The translations under genes and the position numbers were made by a program. Of a stretch of DNA of 52,930 nucleotides, positions 43,982-52,930 are shown one piece after another (positions within the stretch are counted from its first letter, which is position 1; the number at the start of each line of letters is the position of its first letter). Source of the stretch: CAXBNV01 sp963977185 (GTDB lineage Bacteria; Pseudomonadota; Gammaproteobacteria; JAGOUU01); NCBI GenBank assembly GCA_963977185.1, contig CAXBNV010000011.1, positions 1 to 52,930 of the forward strand, written 5' to 3'. Under the pieces are notes generated by a model, which was not told the origin of the DNA, did not search any database, and saw only the letters and a list, made by a program, of their open reading frames with translations.

Positions 43982-45016
43982 TGCCTCGTTAAAGTCATTA
44001 AGTTCATTAATTGATAATAGATTTTTTAGTTGTTGATCTTTAATGACTTTAGTTATTTGATCTTTTATTGTACAAGTTCTTAAGTATAGATCATCTATTT
44101 CATCAAGATGCTCTATACGCTCTTCTTTTAGTAATTTTAGCTCAGTAATTAGCCGTTTCTTTTCTTGTACTTCATTGTTCATGGTACATGAAATAATCTC
44201 TTCTTTAGTATAATTAATTTGTAAATCTATATCTTTAAGAATATTTTCAAATTCTTTTAGTAATAAATCAAGGCCGTCCATATCTTCTAGAATAGACTTT
44301 TTAATTTTAGATTTATTCTCTTTTTTAGATTGTTCAAGAATATCAATTTTTAAATAATATAGTTGTTTTATAGCATGATATTTAATTGTAGACGTTATTT
44401 CTTTGATTTCATCTTTGGACCATTTTGTCATAGGAATGTTTCTATTTTCAAAATGAGGCTTTGTTTCCCAAATAACTTTTTTATTAGTGGTTATATTACT
44501 GTCAAAATTTAAGTTTTCTGTATTTATAGTAAATTCAGCTTGATTATCATCAGAATTATATTGTTCAGACATAACATTTATATTTGGATAAATAATTTTA
44601 CTTTGATTTAATTTTTTGTCTTGTAACTTTAGGTTAATACCTAATTGCTTTAATAATTTTTCCGGATACTTTTTAGTTTCTATATTGAGAATATCTGATG
44701 AATGCTTATGTTGAGAATTTGCAATTTCATAGATGCTTTTTAATTCCATTTGTTTTTCATCTACTTTATTTTCTGTTGCTTGATTAATTAGTGATTTTAG
44801 TTCTCCTTTAGATATAGGATAGCTAAGTTGAATCATTTTAGGGAGATTTTCATGTAATTTTTCAACTAACATATTTGCTTTATATGAATTTGATATTTTG
44901 GCTATAACTTGAGGTGGATTAGGAGGATTATCCTCAGTTAAGATTAAAAACATGTTTTGATCTTTTATATTATTCAAATAGTTCGAATCGAATATTACGC
45001 TTAAATAGAAAGACAT
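43973..45016 (-). CDS. Unknown coiled-coil protein (347 aa)
   Basis: No family recognised. There is no signal peptide or membrane segment. The N-terminal 70 residues could fold as a small domain (NMFLILTEDNPPNPPQVIAK). The middle is hydrophilic, with many Asn, Lys and Gln. Residues about 200-335 are a strong Lys/Glu/Leu/Ile coiled coil (LLKEFENILKDIDLQI and LITELKLLKEERIEHLDEI). GCAGGATG upstream is a usable ribosome binding site. Its stop codon is embedded in the end of adk, showing close packing of convergent genes. With its neighbours it forms a set of large unknown proteins around adk and pnuC. Function unknown. Confidence 0.78.
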   Translation of the reverse strand: MSFYLSVIFDSNYLNNIKDQNMFLILTEDNPPNPPQVIAKISNSYKANMLVEKLHENLPKMIQLSYPISKGELKSLINQATENKVDEKQMELKSIYEIANSQHKHSSDILNIETKKYPEKLLKQLGINLKLQDKKLNQSKIIYPNINVMSEQYNSDDNQAEFTINTENLNFDSNITTNKKVIWETKPHFENRNIPMTKWSKDEIKEITSTIKYHAIKQLYYLKIDILEQSKKENKSKIKKSILEDMDGLDLLLKEFENILKDIDLQINYTKEEIISCTMNNEVQEKKRLITELKLLKEERIEHLDEIDDLYLRTCTIKDQITKVIKDQQLKNLLSINELNDFNEALS

Positions 45017-45188
45017 ACCACATCCTGCTTCGTTAATTAAATAACTTGTTAATTGTATATATCATGAATTCACAATAGTAAAAATTAATGATTTAAATCA
45101 ATAAGTTATATTGTTTATTTGTTAATGTAATTATTAACTATATGAAAGTAGACAATCAATGAGCACGAGGGTTCATTTTATTTTAAAG

Positions 45189-45815
45189 TTAATCAAAACT
45201 ATATTGAGGCTTTTGAGAAAATTGTGATAAACATGACATTTTTTTCTTCCATGTGTTATATCCATAGATAGCAATAGGTAGATATATAATATGGGTTATG
45301 ATATGAGCAGGAAGGTTCTTATAAGCAAATAAAGCAATAACGATTAAGTTATAAAAAGTCCATATAATCCAAGATTCTATATATTTTTTACAGGTAAACC
45401 AGTGAGCAATAATACCTAAGGTAACAACCATTGCATCTGATATAGGAACATCTGAGTCTGTTTTTAGTGATAATATTTTAAAAATGATGAAAAATGTTAT
45501 TACAGATAAAGCAGATGAATTAATAAATATTGTTTTTGTTATATGAGAAATTTGAACTTCAGAATTATTAATGCTTTTTATATTTTTATTTGAGTACCAG
45601 GAGTATAGACCATATATACTTAAAGATAGAAAAATAATAGCAAGAAAAGAATCTGCGTAAATTTTTTTATGAAAATAAAGAAAAAAATTAATTATATTAC
45701 ATATGATAGATAACGGCCAGGTCCAAAAATTAGCTCTCGCGGCTAAAAGGGTACTGAATAAAGCAAGAATTGCTCCTAAAAAATCAGCTATATATATGTA
45801 ATTAACATCTGGCAT
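45189..45815 (-). CDS. pnuC: Nicotinamide riboside transporter PnuC
   Basis: Inner-membrane carrier for nicotinamide riboside, feeding NAD salvage. About seven hydrophobic segments are seen. Family marks include FWTWPLSIICNIINFFLYF near the N-terminus, the YGLYSWYSNK loop and WIIWTFYNLIVIALF near the C-terminus. The frame opens with TTG at 45824, but the ATG at 45815 (208 residues) is a more ordinary start; neither has a clear ribosome binding site. It sits between two unknown genes, upstream of and in the same direction as the 347-residue gene, with 172 bases between. Dependence on imported pyridine precursors is inferred. Confidence 0.92.
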   Translation of the reverse strand: MPDVNYIYIADFLGAILALFSTLLAARANFWTWPLSIICNIINFFLYFHKKIYADSFLAIIFLSLSIYGLYSWYSNKNIKSINNSEVQISHITKTIFINSSALSVITFFIIFKILSLKTDSDVPISDAMVVTLGIIAHWFTCKKYIESWIIWTFYNLIVIALFAYKNLPAHIITHIIYLPIAIYGYNTWKKKMSCLSQFSQKPQYSFD

Positions 45816-45892
45816 AACAAACAAATGCTTATTTATTTTAAAGATTATATATTACTTGATATTATATAAAAGTGCTAGACCTAATATTTAGT

Positions 45893-45921
45893 TTGACAAC
45901 TATGTTTGTGCTTGGTATAGT
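45893..45921 (+). promoter_or_regulatory. Near-consensus sigma70 promoter for the 1458-aa gene
   Basis: A perfect -35 TTGACA (45893-45898), a spacer of exactly 17 bases and TATAGT (45916-45921) preceded by TGG, giving an extended -10. This is the strongest promoter seen in the window. Transcription would start near 45928, about 65 bases before the ATG at 45993. Confidence 0.75.
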
Positions 45922-45992
45922 GTGTCTCTATAAAAGTAAATATTTGATATTAAAAATAAAAGCAAAGATGTAACCAGAGAGATAAGAGCGTA

Positions 45993-48900
45993 ATGGGTAT
46001 ATATTCAGTATCGAAAGAATCAATTAATACAAAAGTTAATGAAAACTTGAAGCTTCAATGGCAAAAAGATGAAGCTACGCTTAAATTATTTAAACAAAAT
46101 ATTGAGCATTATAACTTAAGAGTTAATTATATTCTTATCCATTTGATTGATGAATTATCTATTAAATTACAAGACAACAATATTGAGAATCGAGAACAGC
46201 TGCATTATTTAGATATATTAAAAAAAGACTTAGAAAATCCAGCTAAAAAATATTTGTCCTTAGGCTCTGATATATTAACAAAAATACAAGATACTACCGA
46301 GTGTAAACCTATTGTTGCATTATTAAATAATAGGAATAATTTTTGTTATATTTATGAAAAAGTACTCCATTATATAAAAGAAGGATCTAAGTCACCTGGT
46401 TCTATTACTTTTAATAATATTTACGCCGTTATTGTTGCTTATTCAAAAGTAACTGCAGCACAATCTATTTGGGATATGGTAAGTAACTATCCTCTTGCAA
46501 TAAAAGATATTAGAGATTTTTTAAATAAAATTGAAGATCGTAGTAAATCTATGGCTGATTTTGTTTCAAAGAGCCCCAAACAGCATAGGTATTATGAAAT
46601 TCTAAATGAAATGAATACTAAAATGCTTTGGTATGATATGTATAATGGCATGACTAAAATATATGGAGATATCTTTTCTAAAGAATATATTTCAGAAGTA
46701 TTTGTAGATGGAACCGGGTTAAGTTCTTTTTTAAAAGAGCAATTAGATCAAGCTCCAGGTCTTTCCCGTCTTACGCAAAACAAAAATCAAGGTGCCTGGT
46801 TAGGTTATCAAGGTTCATTTTCAGAGCAAGAAATAAACAAATTTTTAAAAGAAATAATTCATAAAACAATAGATTCTAAAAAGTTATTTAATTTGGAATT
46901 AGCAGAAAAAGAATTTTTATTAAAAGTCATAGAATTAGTTGATTTAAATCCTGATATAAAAGTTGAATTATTTAGGCCTTATGTTGCAAAAATAGCAAAG
47001 GAAGATAATCTATACTCTGGTCTTGTTACTAGATATTTAGAAAACGAGTTAGGTTCTTTCATTGCATCAGTTAGAGAAAAAAGAATTGATCATTTGAAAG
47101 CCAGTATTATCGATAATTTAAGTAAAGGTGAACAATTAGTTTTTTTTATTCGTGGTTTTTATAAAACAGAGTTAGAATTTTTAGAAGATAAAATTCAAAT
47201 TGTTTTAAATCAAACAGATCCTAAGTTGGTTGGTCTTGACTCTGATGACTATGCATATAATTATTTTCTGCAAGATAAAGCCCCATGGTTACCAAATCAT
47301 GTGAATAATGCTAAATCAGTACTAATAACTAAAAGATTAGAAAGGCATCATGAATTGTTAGCTTTGAAAAACATGCTCAAAGATATTCGTAAGCATGCAA
47401 AAGATGAGATAATTAATTTAAAGTCAAATACTCAAGATAAAAAAGAATTAGCTACAAAATTACAAAATATAAAGGTAAAAATAACAAAAATAGAAGAATT
47501 ATACAAAAAAGTTATTAAAAGAGAAAAAGATAGTTTAAATAATTTATATAAGGATGAATTAGAAGGGATACAGTATATTTTAAGTAAAGATTTAGCAAAC
47601 TGCTCTGGTTTAGAGGTTGAAGTTTCTTTATGTGCAAATTTATTAAAAGATATAGAAAATAACAATCTTACATCTAATCAACTATGCAGATTAAAGTGTT
47701 CAAATACACTTGGTTTTTTTATTTCAGAATTAGAATTTAAAATGAATCAAGCAAAAGGATTAATTATTAGTGATCCAAATATAAATAAATTAAAAGCTAT
47801 TCATAATTCTTTAAAAAATTTAAAAAGCTATTTAGATAATAATTTTGATGTTCGTGTAGCTCAAGAACTATATGATGATATTCCTTTAGAATCGTTACCA
47901 TATGGGCGTTATATCCATGAGAAAAACCAGGAAAGAAGGAAGAAAAATTGGGAAGAGCAGGAAAGTAAATTATTTGAATCCTTGCAACAGCATTTTCAAA
48001 ATCATACAGATTATTTGCTTAAAGTAGATAAGGCTATGTATTCAACTAATGCAACAACAGATAGCCTGAAATTAGCAACTGAAAAAGGCAGAAAAATATT
48101 ATCTGAAATTAAAGATCAAGAAACAGTATCTATTGAAAGTATAAATAATGAAATTTCACATTTAGAAGGCGATAAATTACATTTGATGCTGATGTATAGT
48201 GCTGGGAAAATGCAATTATTTGCGAATAAACTCTTTGATGTGCTAAAGGTAGCAAAAGAAAATCCAGATGTTTCTGGAGCATCACAACCAATAGCATTCT
48301 TAGTTAAATATGGTCAACATAAATTAGTGAATAATCCTTTTGGAATGTTATATGATTTTTATCTTTCATATCAAATGGACAAATATAGTAAGTTTTTAAC
48401 AGATTTTAGTAATCAAGAACCAAATGAATATCGAATTTATGAAATATTAAATTATCATTCATCAATTTCAGCCTTGAAAATTTTCAATCATAAGATGTCA
48501 AAAATTTATCCAGAAATTGCATCAAAAGAAGCTATTTTAAAATTATTAGCAGATGCTAATATAGGACAAATTGCTGTTGATTTAATTAAGCAAAATAATA
48601 TTAAAGAGCTTTTAAATAGGCTAAACGTTATACCATTGTTTGGCATTATTGAGTCTAAAATTGTCGCACAAATAGTTGCTATTGCAAATGTTCCTTTGGA
48701 AGGAAAATATGGAGAAAAAACTGATCCTCAAAAAATGCAAGATTTCCTCTTAAAAATGATTGGAGATGAAATAGACAAAAGTAATATATTTAATCCTAAT
48801 CATTTTAATGAAGAAAAAATTATTAACCATGTAATAGAGCTTCAAGATCTTGCCAAAAGGACTAATAAAATAGTTCCTAATGAAATTATAAAGCAAATAT

Positions 48901-50369
48901 TAGGTAGATATAATCCTGATTATATTGATGCAAATAAAGATGAATATAATTTTTTTGATGAAGTTTTTGAAAATAGAATAATAGATGATATTGCGCTAAA
49001 AGATGAGTTTATTTATAAATTATCAGACATTAATAAAGTCGCAAGTTTATTAGATAATAAAAGAATCATTAAAATATTAAATGTACTAAATTCTAAAGAT
49101 TTTAACTTCCAAAATATTGCAGATATTAGATTAAGAGATATTGATAATGATATACCAGGTGAAACTATTAGTGAAAAAAGAGAATATTTAATAAATTTAC
49201 TGCAAAGAAGAGCAAATATTTTAATTACTAATACAAAAAACGCAAATCCTATTAATCCTGAAACTAGGGCTTTTAACTATTTTGCTCAAGAAAATATAGC
49301 GCTAATGTCTTTTCAGGACACTAATATTGTTTCAACAGATTTATCAAAAAGATTGAAAAAACATGTTGAGTTTATAGAATTTATTTCAGATATTAATGAT
49401 ATTTTAGAGAGCAATAATTCTAATTTATCAGATGCTCAATTAAAAGCATTAAATGATACTAAAAATAACCTAGAAAAATCAAAAGATTATTTTTTAGCTC
49501 AATCATTATTTGATGAATTTTTAGGGGTTAATCAAATTTTCGCAAAAATTGATGATACAGAGTTAAATGATTTAAAGCAAGAATCTATTGATATAGAAAG
49601 AGATCTTAACTCTTATATCAATGATAAAGGAGAAAATAATTTAAATTTAATTATAGATAAGATAGTATCGTTTGAGCAAAATCAGCGATTAAATCAAATT
49701 AAATTAAAGCATGAAATTAATTTTATTCAAAACTCTAAAATAAGCTCTATTTTATTATCGTTGGATGTTATATATACATATTTAAATAAATATAAAACTC
49801 TAGATGTAAATAAAGATACAACAAAAAATTTACATGAAATTTTAGATAACTCATCAACAATAGAAAAAAATGATTTTAAAATAATGTTTTCAAGTTATGA
49901 ATCTTTTAAAGAGAAAGTTTATGATTTGTTTAAAAGTTTAGTAAAAGTCTTTAGCCCTATTTTTTATCAAGTATATAATTTTATTATAAATAAAATATTT
50001 ATTCCTTTAATGGATTTCATTGTAAAAAAATTAAATTATCCCTTTGTTGTTGGTCATTATGATTCAACATCAGAAGGTCAAGCTTATTTAGAAAATAATG
50101 AGCATTTAGTTTTTATTGGAACTGAAGAAGATGATGATATTTTAGATATTAATGACTTTGATTATGAAGTTGCAGTACAAGATGAAAGTGCTGAGAGACC
50201 AAGTCAACAACAAAAGTTTTTATCATTATTTAAATCATTTAAGATTGGAGAATGTCATGATTCTATTTGTGGTAGAAAAGATTTGAGGGGCGATTTAAAG
50301 AAAGCAACAAACATTGTGTACTCAAAATGCCAAGAAGTTGCAAAAAAATATATGCCCACAAAGCGATAA
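45993..50369 (+). CDS. Giant unknown protein with two divergent internal repeats (1458 aa)
   Basis: No family recognised. No signal peptide is seen. Residues about 20-640 and 650-1270 are two diverged copies of one unit. Collinear anchors are W23/W653, GSDILTKIQD (91) with GRKILSEIKD (699), YYEIL (200) with IYEIL (815), MTKIYGDIFSKE (220) with MSKIYPEIASKE (835), AYNYFLQD (421) with AFNYFAQE (1093), TKRLERHHE (446) with SKRLKKHVE (1118), and AQELYDDI (623) with AQSLFDEF (1169). Copy 1 has an extra coiled-coil insertion near 470-530. A hydrophobic stretch lies near 1317-1344, an acidic patch near 1378-1391 (EEDDDILDINDFD), and a basic C-terminus ends MPTKR. The protein is helical throughout. 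It has its own strong promoter and diverges from pnuC. A large structural protein or secreted effector is possible; unproven. Confidence 0.85.
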   Translation: MGIYSVSKESINTKVNENLKLQWQKDEATLKLFKQNIEHYNLRVNYILIHLIDELSIKLQDNNIENREQLHYLDILKKDLENPAKKYLSLGSDILTKIQDTTECKPIVALLNNRNNFCYIYEKVLHYIKEGSKSPGSITFNNIYAVIVAYSKVTAAQSIWDMVSNYPLAIKDIRDFLNKIEDRSKSMADFVSKSPKQHRYYEILNEMNTKMLWYDMYNGMTKIYGDIFSKEYISEVFVDGTGLSSFLKEQLDQAPGLSRLTQNKNQGAWLGYQGSFSEQEINKFLKEIIHKTIDSKKLFNLELAEKEFLLKVIELVDLNPDIKVELFRPYVAKIAKEDNLYSGLVTRYLENELGSFIASVREKRIDHLKASIIDNLSKGEQLVFFIRGFYKTELEFLEDKIQIVLNQTDPKLVGLDSDDYAYNYFLQDKAPWLPNHVNNAKSVLITKRLERHHELLALKNMLKDIRKHAKDEIINLKSNTQDKKELATKLQNIKVKITKIEELYKKVIKREKDSLNNLYKDELEGIQYILSKDLANCSGLEVEVSLCANLLKDIENNNLTSNQLCRLKCSNTLGFFISELEFKMNQAKGLIISDPNINKLKAIHNSLKNLKSYLDNNFDVRVAQELYDDIPLESLPYGRYIHEKNQERRKKNWEEQESKLFESLQQHFQNHTDYLLKVDKAMYSTNATTDSLKLATEKGRKILSEIKDQETVSIESINNEISHLEGDKLHLMLMYSAGKMQLFANKLFDVLKVAKENPDVSGASQPIAFLVKYGQHKLVNNPFGMLYDFYLSYQMDKYSKFLTDFSNQEPNEYRIYEILNYHSSISALKIFNHKMSKIYPEIASKEAILKLLADANIGQIAVDLIKQNNIKELLNRLNVIPLFGIIESKIVAQIVAIANVPLEGKYGEKTDPQKMQDFLLKMIGDEIDKSNIFNPNHFNEEKIINHVIELQDLAKRTNKIVPNEIIKQILGRYNPDYIDANKDEYNFFDEVFENRIIDDIALKDEFIYKLSDINKVASLLDNKRIIKILNVLNSKDFNFQNIADIRLRDIDNDIPGETISEKREYLINLLQRRANILITNTKNANPINPETRAFNYFAQENIALMSFQDTNIVSTDLSKRLKKHVEFIEFISDINDILESNNSNLSDAQLKALNDTKNNLEKSKDYFLAQSLFDEFLGVNQIFAKIDDTELNDLKQESIDIERDLNSYINDKGENNLNLIIDKIVSFEQNQRLNQIKLKHEINFIQNSKISSILLSLDVIYTYLNKYKTLDVNKDTTKNLHEILDNSSTIEKNDFKIMFSSYESFKEKVYDLFKSLVKVFSPIFYQVYNFIINKIFIPLMDFIVKKLNYPFVVGHYDSTSEGQAYLENNEHLVFIGTEEDDDILDINDFDYEVAVQDESAERPSQQQKFLSLFKSFKIGECHDSICGRKDLRGDLKKATNIVYSKCQEVAKKYMPTKR

Positions 50370-50417
50370 TGGTAACATATTGGATTTATGTTGATTGCTA
50401 AACAGAATATATTTAAG

Positions 50418-51533
50418 TTATTTTATAATAATCCCGCCACCAAGACATTGAGTACCTGAATAAAAAACCATGGATTGTCCAGGAGTTATTGCTCTTTGTG
50501 GATTTTTAAATTTAACTGTTGCGGAGTTTTCAGAGCTTAACATAACTTCGCACTCTTGATCATCTTGTCTATATCTAGTTTTAGCTTTACAAATAAAAGC
50601 ATTATTAGTTAAATTAGGTAAATGATTATTAGTCCAAGTTAAGTTTTTTACTATAGATTCTGATTTAAATAGTTTTGGGTTGTTTGTACCTTGTACTGCT
50701 AACAGTGTATTGTCTTTTAGATTTTTTGCAGCAACAAACCATGGTAGTTCAGAATAACCTTTTAAACCTCCTAAGTTTAATCCTTGTCTTTGACCTATGG
50801 TATAATACATTAATCCATCATGTTTGCCGATAATATTATTATTTTGGTCTATTATATCTCCTGGGTTAGCTGGAATATATGTTTTTAAGAATTCTTTGAA
50901 TTTTCTTTCACCGATAAAGCAAATTCCAGTACTATCTTTTTTGTCATGAGTGATTAAATTGAGTTTTTTTGCGATGTCTCTTACTTCTGGTTTTAAGATT
51001 TGGCCTATAGGAAATATTGCTTTAGACAGTTGTTTTTGACTTAAAGCATGTAAAAAATAAGTTTGATCTTTATTTTGATCAAGGCCTTTGTGAAGTTCAA
51101 CTTGATTTGTAGTTGTATTATGTTTTATTTGAGCATAATGTCCTGTTGCAATATAATTAGCTCCTAAAGTTTCAGCGTAATCTAAAAAAGCTTTAAATTT
51201 AATTTCTTTATTGCATAATATATCAGGATTTGGTGTTCTACCGTTTTTATATTCAGTAAGAAAGTATTCAAAAACATTATCCCAATATTCAGCTGCAAAA
51301 TTTATTTTATGTAATTTTATATCTAATAAATCACAAACTTTTTTAGCATCGTTATAGTCTGTTTGGGCAGTGCAATGCTCTGTGTCATCATCTTCTTCCC
51401 AATTTTTCATAAAAGCAGCTTCGACATTAATACCTTGATTTTTAAGTAAATAAGCCGTGACTGATGAGTCAACTCCGCCTGATATGCCTACTAAGACTTT
51501 ACTATTTTGTGGAATTATTTTATTTTTTAACAT
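50418..51533 (-). CDS. mnmA: tRNA-specific 2-thiouridylase MnmA
   Basis: Adds sulfur to U34 of tRNA-Lys, -Glu and -Gln. PP-loop SGGVDSS at 18-24; catalytic cysteines C107 (NPDILCNKE) and C205 (STGICFIGE); ATGHYAQ and the C-terminal beta-barrel with RAITPGQSMVFY are all family marks. Length 371 is normal. It diverges from icd with 86 bases between their starts. Confidence 0.97.
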   Translation of the reverse strand: MLKNKIIPQNSKVLVGISGGVDSSVTAYLLKNQGINVEAAFMKNWEEDDDTEHCTAQTDYNDAKKVCDLLDIKLHKINFAAEYWDNVFEYFLTEYKNGRTPNPDILCNKEIKFKAFLDYAETLGANYIATGHYAQIKHNTTTNQVELHKGLDQNKDQTYFLHALSQKQLSKAIFPIGQILKPEVRDIAKKLNLITHDKKDSTGICFIGERKFKEFLKTYIPANPGDIIDQNNNIIGKHDGLMYYTIGQRQGLNLGGLKGYSELPWFVAAKNLKDNTLLAVQGTNNPKLFKSESIVKNLTWTNNHLPNLTNNAFICKAKTRYRQDDQECEVMLSSENSATVKFKNPQRAITPGQSMVFYSGTQCLGGGIIIK

Positions 51534-51619
51534 ATTTTAAATAATAAATTAAAGTTTAAGTTTTTAGTTCCTTACTGTACAATTTTACAATATTTATTGA
51601 ACGACGGAGAGTGTAACAT

Positions 51620-52885
51620 ATGACTAATGAAAAATACAGGCACATAACTATTCCTGCTTTAGGGAATAAAATTACTGTTGATACTAATACAAACAGCTTA
51701 TCTGTTCCAAATAATCCTATAATTCCATATATTACTGGAGATGGCATTGGGATTGACGTTACGCCTGTGATGATAAAAGTTATAGACGCAGCGGTTAGTA
51801 AAGCTTATAGCAATGAAAAAAAAATTGAATGGATGGAAGTATTTGCAGGAGAATTAGCTGCGGATAAATATGATAAAGATTGGTTACCTAAAGAGACTTT
51901 AGATGCTATATCTGAATATAAAGTTGCAATTAAAGGGCCATTAACTACACCTGTTGGCGGTGGTATGAGGTCTTTAAATGTTGCTATAAGACAAATACTA
52001 GATTTATATATTTGTTTAAGACCAGTTAGATATTACCAAGGAACACCAAGTCCAGTTAAAGAACCAGAAAAAACTAATATGGTTATTTTTAGAGAAAATT
52101 CTGAAGATATTTATGCCGGTATTGAGTGGGAAGCTGACAGTGCTGATGCAGTTAAATTGATCGATTTTTTAAAAACTAATATGGGTGTTGAAAAAATAAG
52201 ATTTTCTAAGCATTGTGGCATAGGAATTAAGCCTATATCAAAAGAAGGAACATCTAGATTAGTTAGAGCTTCTATTCAGTATGCTATTGATAATGATCGT
52301 GATTCTGTAACGTTAGTCCATAAGGGCAATATAATGAAATATACAGAAGGCGCTTTTAAAAACTGGGGTTATGAAGTAGCTAAAGAAGAATTTGGGGCTA
52401 AAGAAATTGATGGCGGACCATGGTGTGAATTTAAAAATCCTAAAACAGGAAAAGCAATCATAGTAAAAGATGTTATTGCAGATGCTTTTTTACAGCAAAT
52501 ATTATTAAGACCTGCTGAATACAGTGTAATTGCTACTATGAATCTAAATGGTGATTATATTTCTGATGCACTAGCTGCAATGGTAGGTGGAATAGGAATT
52601 GCGCCAGGAGCTAATCTAGGCACTAATGTTGCGGTATTTGAAGCAACTCATGGAACTGCACCTAAGTATGCGGGACAAGATAAAGTAAATCCTGGTTCTT
52701 TAATATTATCAGCTGAAATGATGTTAAGACATTTAGGTTGGCTTGAAGCTGCTGATTTAGTTATAAAAGGAATGGAAGGAGCCATTAATCATAAAACAGT
52801 AACATATGATTTTGAAAGATTAATGTCTGATGCAACTTTGCTTTCTTGCTCAGCATTTGGCGATGCAATTATAGCAAATATGTAA
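51620..52885 (+). CDS. icd: Isocitrate dehydrogenase (NADP+)
   Basis: TCA-cycle enzyme forming 2-oxoglutarate and NADPH. The 421-residue protein aligns with E. coli Icd along its whole length. S118 in RSLNVAIRQ is the substrate-binding serine that AceK phosphorylates in E. coli. GTAPKYAGQDKVNPGS and TYDFERL carry the lysine, tyrosine and arginine that select NADP+ over NAD+. ACGGAGAG upstream is the ribosome binding site. It ends at a strong intrinsic terminator. Confidence 0.97.
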   Translation: MTNEKYRHITIPALGNKITVDTNTNSLSVPNNPIIPYITGDGIGIDVTPVMIKVIDAAVSKAYSNEKKIEWMEVFAGELAADKYDKDWLPKETLDAISEYKVAIKGPLTTPVGGGMRSLNVAIRQILDLYICLRPVRYYQGTPSPVKEPEKTNMVIFRENSEDIYAGIEWEADSADAVKLIDFLKTNMGVEKIRFSKHCGIGIKPISKEGTSRLVRASIQYAIDNDRDSVTLVHKGNIMKYTEGAFKNWGYEVAKEEFGAKEIDGGPWCEFKNPKTGKAIIVKDVIADAFLQQILLRPAEYSVIATMNLNGDYISDALAAMVGGIGIAPGANLGTNVAVFEATHGTAPKYAGQDKVNPGSLILSAEMMLRHLGWLEAADLVIKGMEGAINHKTVTYDFERLMSDATLLSCSAFGDAIIANM

Positions 52886-52894
52886 AGTAGATAT

Positions 52895-52925
52895 AAAAAA
52901 GCCCTGTTTAAACAGGGCTTTTTTT
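52895..52925 (+). terminator. icd: Intrinsic terminator of icd
   Basis: AAAAAAGCCCTGTTT and its perfect complement AAACAGGGCTTTTTT meet at 52909/52910, with seven T bases at 52919-52925. The stem has a G+C-rich core and begins ten bases after the icd stop codon, a textbook Rho-independent terminator usable in both directions. Confidence 0.93.
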
Positions 52926-52930
52926 AATTC

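Noticed and set aside
44981..44990. GTTCGAATCG, resembling a tRNA T-loop
   Set aside because: It lies inside the 347-residue coding frame and no acceptor, D or anticodon arm can be folded around it on either strand.

Overview
This is a strongly A+T-rich chromosomal segment from a gammaproteobacterium. The clearest evidence is gene order. The window carries miaB / ybeZ-ybeY-corC-lnt, then maf / yceD-rpmF-plsX-fabH-fabD-fabG-acpP-fabF-mltG-tmk-holB-tatD, then dnaX-ybaB-recR, pyrG-eno and guaB-guaA, all in the E. coli-type arrangement. A small SRP RNA lies directly upstream of dnaX. Several traits suggest a reduced, host-associated lifestyle: strong A+T bias, IMP dehydrogenase without its CBS module, no pabC in the fatty-acid cluster, transketolase and GAPDH without the usual following glycolytic genes, a nicotinamide riboside transporter (PnuC), and several large proteins of no recognisable family. 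That is an inference. I cannot name the genus from the sequence alone.

Layout. 1-3345: tktA-gapA. 3357-5006: a minus-strand polytopic membrane protein of unknown function with its own near-consensus promoter. 5155-8152: SRP RNA, dnaX, ybaB, recR. 8274-10795: a small lipoprotein, an O-methyltransferase and rmuC. 10850-11737: psd on the minus strand. 11784-14971: guaB, guaA, tadA. 15076-16728: a secreted M4 metallopeptidase. 16838-24384 (minus): maf, a type IV pilin-like protein, miaB, an unknown exported protein, then the ybeZ-ybeY-corC-lnt operon. 24492-34212 (plus): the yceD-rpmF-plsX-fab-mltG-tmk-holB-tatD block. 34228-41062: gloB, nagZ, an MscS channel, a TSUP permease, pyrG, eno. 41072-50369: two core genes (adk, pnuC) among three large unknown proteins. 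The largest has 1458 residues and is built from two divergent copies of a roughly 620-residue unit. 50418-52885: mnmA and icd diverge, and icd ends at a textbook intrinsic terminator.

How the genes work together. plsX, fabH, fabD, fabG, acpP and fabF make acyl chains for phospholipids, and psd makes phosphatidylethanolamine. lnt finishes lipoproteins, of which one is encoded here. mltG and nagZ act on peptidoglycan synthesis and recycling. dnaX and holB supply clamp-loader subunits and tmk supplies dTTP. ybeY, miaB, mnmA, tadA and the SRP RNA serve RNA modification, ribosome quality and protein targeting. guaB, guaA, pyrG and adk cover purine and CTP supply.

No tRNA, rRNA, CRISPR array, insertion sequence, integrase or attachment site was found. 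The best candidates for undescribed biology are the duplicated 1458-residue protein with a strong promoter, the 694- and 549-residue membrane proteins (possible distant paralogues), the 347-residue coiled-coil protein, and the exported 311-residue protein lodged inside the conserved miaB-ybeZ junction.
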